Program-made: the position numbers and the translations under genes
In this document: piece by piece, positions 58,228 through 64,000 of the stretch
How the letters are laid out: each line of letters begins with the position of its first letter
How positions within the stretch are numbered: the stretch's first letter is position 1
Notes under the pieces: generated by a model
The model's input: the letters and a program-made list of their open reading frames with translations, nothing else
Databases searched by the model: none
Told to the model about the DNA's origin: nothing
Origin: Lindgomyces ingoldianus
Lineage: Eukaryota > Ascomycota > Dothideomycetes > Pleosporales > Lindgomycetaceae
Assembly (NCBI RefSeq): GCF_010093535.1
Contig: NW_022985208.1
Coordinates: forward strand, 188,953-252,952
DNA length: 64,000 nucleotides
Reading direction: 5' to 3'

Positions 58228-58831
58228 ATGGCCGAAAATAAAACCACTGAGCAAGCCGAACATGCCTCTTCTCCAAGCTCGCTTTTAGCCTCGTCTTGCA
58301 CCCTCCCTGCCCAGAATCCAAGGGCCTCCGAACCTGCTTCCACCAGTCATGAAGCCATACTTCTTGATCCGATACCCCGCGTCTAACTGGTCCTGCACCA
58401 CGAAGCAATACCCATACCCCCTATATTGAGCAACCCACTGGCCGAATCACCAACATCTACTACGGCTCTGCGATGGGCGGTATATCCTTGGGCCATCACC
58501 TCACCAGCAGTCCACCTACTCCCAATCAAGCCTCTCTTATCATCGAGCCACCCAGCCCCCAAACGAGATCATCCATGCAAGGGGGACCCCTATTCAGGTA
58601 TCAATACGCAAATCCCAATTGTTAGTCTCGATTCTGCGCGGAGGATGGTGTCTCTAGCGCCGATGCTGCAAATGCAAGTCAGTGTATTTCGTGGGCGGGA
58701 TGTACACTGATAAATGCTACTGCAAGTATCCCAAATGTGATCGGCGCTCCGGTGCGGGAAGACTTTGGGTACACCCCAGTTCTAGGGCAATACAGAATGA
58801 TGAAATGAACTATAGCATGCTAGGTAGCTAG
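58228..58831 (+). CDS. Candidate multi-exon family A Cys-rich gene, structure uncertain
   Basis: An ATG at 58228 opens a Ser/Thr/Pro/Ala-rich frame (MAENKTTEQAEHASSPSSLL) that stops at 58386; a GTCTAAC at 58381 could be a splice site. From about 58430 two frames are open to 58600, one of them Pro/Ser/Gln-rich. After a possible intron from GTATCA (58598) to CTCTAG (58657), the frame from 58658 to 58831 reads RRCCKCKSVYF, then D-K-C-Y-C-K-Y-P-K-C-D-R-R, matching the Cys module of family A. The order, a low-complexity N-terminus then the Cys module, matches the members at 5284 and 7110. I cannot make every exon phase agree, so this may be a decayed copy. Confidence 0.4.
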
Positions 58832-59070
58832 GGCATCTTGGAATGTCGGGTAAGATATTTAGAATAAGAGATTGGTGAGCAGAAGCTTTCTAGATTTCAT
58901 AGTTTAGAAAAGGGGGTAGAGTGGTTTGTAGGAAATACCACACTTTTTTATCAAATTAGCATGGAGGCAACCGAATTTATCAGAGGTGTTCATCAAAAGA
59001 AAGGCAGAAGAACTACACAGAAGGAATGAGCCGCAGTGAGGTGAGCTTTTGAATTATTACCAAAACAACC
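58832..59070. other. Short spacer between convergent genes
   Basis: About 240 bp between the Cys-rich candidate and the OsmC-like stop. No structure was seen. Confidence 0.5.
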
Positions 59071-59760
59071 TCAAATCTTCTGTCCCCAAACAATATGTCG
59101 CTCAATTCCGTCCTCCTCGCCTCCCCCCTTTCCAATAACCCTAACCGCAAGATTCGGCTTCCTGACTAGCGTTTGCAACACCACGCAATATCGCTCCGTC
59201 AGCTTGCCTAACCTCTCCACGTCCTCTTCGGTTATCGGGCTACCATCTTCCTTCTCCCCAAAGTGTAAGTCAAACCCCAATCGAATATCCGTGATGCCAA
59301 CCGGTGCAGTTTTGTCTACCCCTAATGTTCCTCGGAAGTCCATATCCCCCTCCGCCATCACCGTGCCTCCTTGTACTGGAATACCTAGTGCTGTAGCAAC
59401 AGCCTTGAGCGTGACGCCAGCGCAGGCAACGAGCGCGTCGAGAAGCATGTCGCCGGAGCACAACTCGCCTGAGATGTCAGGATCAGAACCGCCGGCTTTA
59501 GGGTGCAAGCCTGCAACCTTTGAGGCGGATTTGACTCCGGCACCCGTTGACAACTTGCAGGTTATAGTTGTGGAGTCAAGGGATCCGGTGGACCTAAGCG
59601 TTACGAGGGCGGTGGAAGGATCGTCTCGATAGGCTGCTTTGATGGGGCCTTGCTGTTCGCGGAGGGATTGAGCAGTCTTGATCGAGGAGACCTCTGAATG
59701 GGCTAGACGATGGGCATGCTGGCAGTTGCTATGCTGGCAGTTGCCGTGAGGGGTCGTCAT
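59071..59760 (-). CDS. OsmC/Ohr-like protein
   Basis: OsmC/Ohr proteins reduce organic hydroperoxides using two cysteines. A single exon of 229 aa, with the ATG at 59760. The fold is indicated by GGSDPDISGELCSGDMLLDALVACAGVTLKAVA, with the two reactive-type cysteines in GELCSGD and VACAG; then GDMDFRGTLGVDK, DLHFGEKEDG and ERYCVVLQTL. The start codes for NCQHSNCQHA, made by a 15-bp tandem duplication (ATGCTGGCAGTTGCT on the plus strand, 59716-59745). The protein is longer at its N-terminus than bacterial OsmC (about 140 aa), as usual for fungal OsmC-like proteins. It sits within the cluster of Cys-rich genes but is not obviously linked to them. Confidence 0.85.
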   Translation of the reverse strand: MTTPHGNCQHSNCQHAHRLAHSEVSSIKTAQSLREQQGPIKAAYRDDPSTALVTLRSTGSLDSTTITCKLSTGAGVKSASKVAGLHPKAGGSDPDISGELCSGDMLLDALVACAGVTLKAVATALGIPVQGGTVMAEGDMDFRGTLGVDKTAPVGITDIRLGFDLHFGEKEDGSPITEEDVERLGKLTERYCVVLQTLVRKPNLAVRVIGKGGGEEDGIERHIVWGQKI

Positions 59761-60465
59761 GGTTGGGTATTGGCTGTAGTTGAGACTTGCAGTTGTTGAA
59801 GTTGCGTAGTGCTCATTGAGGAAATCTGAGACCTTAATATTGCAGTATAAATATTAGTTTGCTAGAGTTAGTCACAGGGGGGTTGCAGACAGCGGGTCCT
59901 AGGGCAACCCCGCAGAAGGAGCAAAGGAACAGGCGAAAGCTCCACTTTTCCGTGCGGATGAGAGGAGGACTAGTCAATCAATGCTCCAAGAATGCCCTGA
60001 TTAGCAAGGGCATGGAGCATCATCGAGACAGGGCAGTTCAGACACCGCTGAGATAGAGTTGTGATATTGAGAATGAAAGGAGGTTGTTTTTGGCCTGAGC
60101 CTCGGACCCAGCGATCCCTATGATCAGAGCTGACTCAGCCAAGAACCACGTGACAGCTAACCCCCAAAACTAGGTGCTTCAATAAGACTAGAAGGGCGAA
60201 CATTTTCAGAGTATAAGATATTTTTAGAGGCCTCAATTTAGGGGCATGCCTTATAGATAGCAATTTACATATACATCTTCAATTCACATCTCCCAGCACT
60301 AACTACGCCATTAAAGTGTTCTACATGATTGGCTGCTAACTCTATATTTTAACTCAATGTATACCTTAAATTTCAAGCTGCCTACTCTCCACGGAATCTA
60401 CTACTTCAAAGGAGCTCTCCTTAACCTCTTTCCATCGTAATTCTATTCACCGTCTGTATCCCATA
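59761..60465. other. Intergenic, no gene seen
   Basis: About 700 bp, with the OsmC-like promoter at its left end. AT-rich toward 60200-60400. No recognisable gene. Confidence 0.5.
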
Positions 60466-60570
60466 ATGAGCCGAGAAGTCTCCAAAACCCCAATTACCTG
60501 CAAAGCTCCATGTGAATGCGCCCAACACTTGGACTCCATCCTCCTAGATCGATTTCAGCATCTCACTTAG
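60466..60570 (+). CDS. Very short Cys-containing frame, doubtful
   Basis: 34 codons, MSREVSKTPITCKAPCECAQ and on to a TAG at 60568. C-x3-C-x-C is the only feature. It could be the first exon of a small Cys-rich gene. Alone it is weak. Confidence 0.15.
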   Translation: MSREVSKTPITCKAPCECAQHLDSILLDRFQHLT

Positions 60571-60603
60571 GAAACCTCGGTAATACCAACTCCTTTGGTA
60601 AGT

Positions 60604-60978
60604 CTAATAGTTGATCGGAGAGATCTTTTTCGGTTTCTCTAAAAATGGGAAACCCAAACTCCATGATGAGGGTGGGGAGTTTGAAGGTGTCCTAGAGGTA
60701 AGGACGTCGACGAAGGAGTCGGGACAGCTATTGCAGTCCGAAACGTCTCTGTACGAGAGAAGTTGAATTCCTGGAAGGAATACGCTGACGTCGCTGTCAC
60801 ATAACTTACATTTGCAGCACGGTGATCTTGATGATCCTTCTGCTAGAATGTCGACTTGCTGTCCGAATTCCGTGGTAACAAAGGTTGTGAGGACAGACAG
60901 CATCGTGGAACGTTTACGATGCACTGGACAGGGCGAGATTCCATGCTTCTCATCCAGAGGTTTTCCTGTAAGCTCCAA
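60604..60978 (-). CDS. Candidate Cys-rich protein exon, family A-like
   Basis: A minus-strand frame of about 124 codons without an ATG at its head. A TTACAG acceptor-like word precedes its left part, so it may be a second exon; an internal ATG is at about 60900. It contains SPCCKCKLCDSDVSVFLPGI and then D-V-S-D-C-N-S-C-P, close to the RRCCKCK text at 58658 and to the CC-x-C of family A. A perfect GTAAGT lies right after CCKC in DNA, so an alternative splice that ends the Cys module is possible. It runs opposite to the other members of the cluster. Function is unknown. Confidence 0.35.
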   Translation of the reverse strand: MELTGKPLDEKHGISPCPVHRKRSTMLSVLTTFVTTEFGQQVDILAEGSSRSPCCKCKLCDSDVSVFLPGIQLLSYRDVSDCNSCPDSFVDVLTSRTPSNSPPSSWSLGFPFLEKPKKISPINY

Positions 60979-63304
60979 ATTGAGGCTAGGGATAGGTTAG
61001 GTTTTCATACGGAATCATTTACCAGCCCGATTTGGATGTGGGGGCTAGGCTAGGATCTTAACAATATTGCAACCATATGTTGAACCTGGACCATAACAGG
61101 AGCATTTCAAAGAAGGAACTGACATCCTGTGAGCACCATCCTCGATTATAGTAAAGAGATTGAGCTAATCAAACACGTCCTGCTCCTGTTCCGCGATCGG
61201 TAAAAGCATGCCTTAAGTATCTTACCTCACTTCTTTGACAGGCTTGTTACTTGGATTTGAAATCTTTTCACGTTGTGAATTCCTCTGAAGGCCACAAAGG
61301 CGAATATTATACACATGCACTAGCATCCATCTAACGGAACATCCCCTTTTAGCAAGCGCCCAATATGTCACCGTGCTCGCCCCTACCATATCGTGATCAT
61401 TATTGGTACATAAAGTCTTTCAAGTTTTATACCTCTTCCACAAGATTCATCATTCCCACCAGACAGCCTGATTGCTTCTAAAGTCACCCGCACCTCATAG
61501 CCGTTAGGGACCCTTCAGATGCAAATGTGCCCTTTCTAGGAGCAGTCAACGCAAGCACACCGCTTGTAATCATTACCGGAATTATGCACCCTGTTAAGGG
61601 CTTGGCCATCTTTATGATGCAGGAACAAGAAAGACTCTTTGCAGAGAACCCCGTCAGATATTAGACAATGAGCTTCTTTGCGCCGTCAACGAGGTACTTC
61701 GAGACGAAGGACAGGACAAGCGCTCCGCTGCCGTAGCCAAACTAGAGTGTGTCTCCGTCTGCTAACCGAGTTCAATCTTCGGAGGTAGAATGGTAGGTAT
61801 TTATGGCGCAACGAGAGCTCGTGGAAGCTGCGCGAATTCATTGCGGGCGGCTTTGATGGAGACCCGAGACGATATCACTGGCAGATGGGATGGCTAGGGT
61901 TGTTCCAGGATGGTGATAGGATTAAATTTTGGACAAGTGAACTACCCTCACGCTGACAAACACAGGCTGCAGAAAAATACTCAATAGTGAGGAACATCTG
62001 CAGTATGTTACGTCAATTGGTCTCTCCACCACAAGGCCATAAATCTTCAAAATAAATCTCCAAAAACTTACCAAGAATCAACACGCCTGATAAGAGGAAC
62101 AACCTTCATAGGCTACGAGGTGTCTCTTGCCGGAGGCGCATCCGTCTTCATCTAGGCTTTTAACTTGCTAGTCTTGTCGCCATGACAGCTTCCCAAGCCT
62201 GCAACATCAGGGGATATTTGCGAGCGATTATGCTCATCTATCTATCTCTGTTCAGAGAGCTGATATTTGCTTGATAGGATGTAATCCACATCCGTTACTA
62301 GCGATCTGGCATCCTGCTGTAGAAGATCAGCCATGACGGCCATGCTCTAAGAATTCATACGCAAAATACACCTCAAAAACTCGAAGGGGGTTGGGGGTGA
62401 AACATCACTTATAGAGACCTTGTGTGTGTGTAAATCTACGTCTCTCCTATGCGCCTTTCTCTAAGCGCTGCATCCACACCCATCCACGATCGCAAGCTTA
62501 TGGAACTAATAACGACCACATCATTTTAGCAGCCATAACAGATACACTCAGTCGCACACTATAAAGCGTTAGAAGTTGAGCTAATAAGTTCGCAGGTCTT
62601 ATGCGCCCATATTCCGACCCTTCCCACAGCTCACGCGCCTGCCGGACTTTACCTACTCTCTCACCCGCCCGCTCCTACCATTTCACTGCATTTCGAGCAC
62701 CGCGCGCCAGCATTGAGTCTACTTAAGACGACTCAATATACGTGTACTCGGCAGTTTAGACCTCGGAATATGGAACTTGTAGAGCCGCGCTGTAGAGAGA
62801 TTTCAAGACTTGAGGGATCCTCGCCGATCCAGCATGCAGACTGTCCATATACTCAGTTTCTAAAGCAGGACAGCTATTGATATTCATTTTATGCTTACTC
62901 CCTAATTGGCAAGGGGAGTTATGTATCATATCCACTTCAATAGGGCCCCAAATGAGGTGTGAATATGCTGTAGAGTGCAAGAGTGGTGCAATATTCTGGC
63001 CTCCATTTTCCGCACGCCTGTCGTCTAAACTGCCCATTCTTCTCCTTTTCACTTAATTAAACTAACGCAGATCATAGAAAAACCGCATAAACGTATAGTG
63101 AAATTATCGCAATTAAGAAAATGACCCATTCGCCAAGCAGTGTCTGCAGCCCTCGGTGAAAGTCCTCTCGCTGCAATCTTGCCTCCATCCTCAGTCTACC
63201 ACTTCCCGATCCACCTCCCGCTAAGACATTTTGCTCTTCGGCAAGTCTCTCTCTCTTCCTACCGCTAAAAATACCGAAAACAATCAAAATCAAAGCAAAA
63301 GACA
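60979..63304. other. Mostly gene-free; one coding-like remnant
   Basis: About 2.3 kb. At 61652-61956 (+) two coding-like pieces, RQILDNELLCAVNEVLRDEG and WKLREFIAGGFDGDPRRYHW, can be joined across a GTCTCC...GGTAG gap containing CTAAC. I do not know the family, and no start was found. A minus-strand frame ending at 62756 with an ATG at 63037 is also unrecognised. The last ~200 bp are the leader of the zinc-knuckle gene. Confidence 0.35.
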
Positions 63305-63898
63305 ATGTCTCTTCCCCAGCGCTACCGCATTACCGCGAACACGATCCCCGCCGTTGCCATCGCCGACGCCTTCGCCCTCTCGGGCACTAGTGTCGAGCAC
63401 AAATCCTGCATCCGCTGCGGCGAGAATGAGAAGCTCTGGCACCGCCTTCAATGGCTTGACTGTCCCAGAAAGTGCGTGCTCTGCGGACGGGCTGAGCACC
63501 GTGGTGACGTACGTACATTCACATACACATCTCGTAATTCCCTCTCCATTTAATTAATGAATGCTAACTATAGTGACATTTGGTGACAGTTCTGCTTCCG
63601 TATGCCAAATTTCTTCCCCGGGGTCTTTACGCGCGCTTGGTTCGCGGAGCACGCGGCATTGGGTGGGTGGCTCCCATGGGAGAACGAGGGATACGAGTTC
63701 TACATCCTGGTGCGGGATGAGGCATTGCGGCAGCTGGAATATGCGCCGTCGACGAAGACAAAGCTAGCGAACGCCATTGCTGAGGCGGAGAAGGCTAGGG
63801 TAGAGAAAATGGAGGGAAAGACGAAGAAGATGAAGATAGCGCTGCAGAAGCAGCTCAACCAAGTGCGGGTCAGAGATCAGGATGAGGAGAAAGCGTAA
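63305..63898 (+). CDS. CCHC zinc-knuckle protein with a basic C-terminal helix
   Basis: Two exons, 63305-63508 and 63590-63898, are joined across an 81-bp GTACGT...GACAG intron with a GCTAAC branch site; 170 aa, phase 0. An upper Cys pair (SCIRCGENEKLW) is followed by CPRKCVLCGRAEHRGDFC. The latter contains C-x2-C-x4-H-x4-C exactly, with its last Cys encoded after the splice, which supports the junction. Then come MPNFFPGVFTRAWFAEHAAL and a Lys/Glu-rich predicted helix (about 120-170). CCHC knuckles usually bind single-stranded RNA or DNA. No transposon-like partner domain is present, so a cellular nucleic-acid-binding role is the better guess. A 3' flank of about 100 bp follows. Confidence 0.75.
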
Positions 63899-64000
63899 GG
63901 CAGCTTGCTGAATTGCGGGGATAGGAATTAGGGAACTGTGTGTGGGCCTCTTTTGGGCCTGGGGATCTCGAAAGGGCGTTCTGATACTGGAAACAAGATA

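Noticed and set aside
63072..63305. A minus-strand frame with hydrophobic ends, antisense to the zinc-knuckle leader
   Set aside because: It begins with TTG and overlaps the leader of a supported gene; the hydrophobic stretches are probably chance.

Overview
The window is nuclear DNA of a filamentous ascomycete (Pezizomycotina). The evidence is: compact genes with short introns of about 45-60 bp carrying CTAAC-like branch sites, genes alternating on both strands, long gene-poor stretches, TA-rich transposon remains of the kind left by repeat-induced point mutation, a HET-domain relic, and secreted plant cell-wall and fungal cell-wall enzymes. Class cannot be fixed from this sequence alone; Leotiomycetes or Dothideomycetes would fit.

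Layout. 1-764 is the right end of a decayed hAT-type element. 1.2-2.4 kb carries a DHHC palmitoyltransferase (-). 5.3-7.4 kb holds two small Cys-rich proteins (+). 10.1-10.9 kb is a four-exon gene for the cytochrome oxidase assembly factor Pet191/Coa5 (-), divergent from a sterol-esterase-like lipase (+, 11.3-13.5 kb). 15.9-18.7 kb has two broken genes (HET domain; MaoC hydratase). 19.5-23.5 kb has a PL3 pectate lyase and a six-exon cytochrome P450 (both -). 24.9-27.9 kb has an amidohydrolase relic, a complete 659-bp hAT-type MITE with target-site duplications, and a frameshifted ABM-domain gene. 28.5-36.5 kb is a secretory block: an LPMO-like protein (-), a small membrane protein (-), a serine carboxypeptidase (+) and a Crh-type GPI-anchored transglycosylase (-). 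36.5-47 kb is gene-poor and contains a degenerate tandem repeat. A GNAT acetyltransferase lies at 47.1 kb. 52.3-54.3 kb has head-to-head relics of a protein kinase and a RING-finger protein. 54.9-56.1 kb is a Gal80-like oxidoreductase. 57-61 kb is a cluster of small Cys-rich proteins around an OsmC-like gene. A zinc-knuckle protein closes the window.

The genes do not form one pathway. The strongest unexplained theme is a dispersed family of small CC-x-C / C-x2-C-x-H-x2-C proteins (5.3, 7.1, 57.0 kb and probably 58.7 and 60.8 kb), with a neighbouring duplicated promoter (14.6 and 57.4 kb). The second theme is gene decay: at least six recognisable genes are broken by frameshifts, stops or lost catalytic residues.
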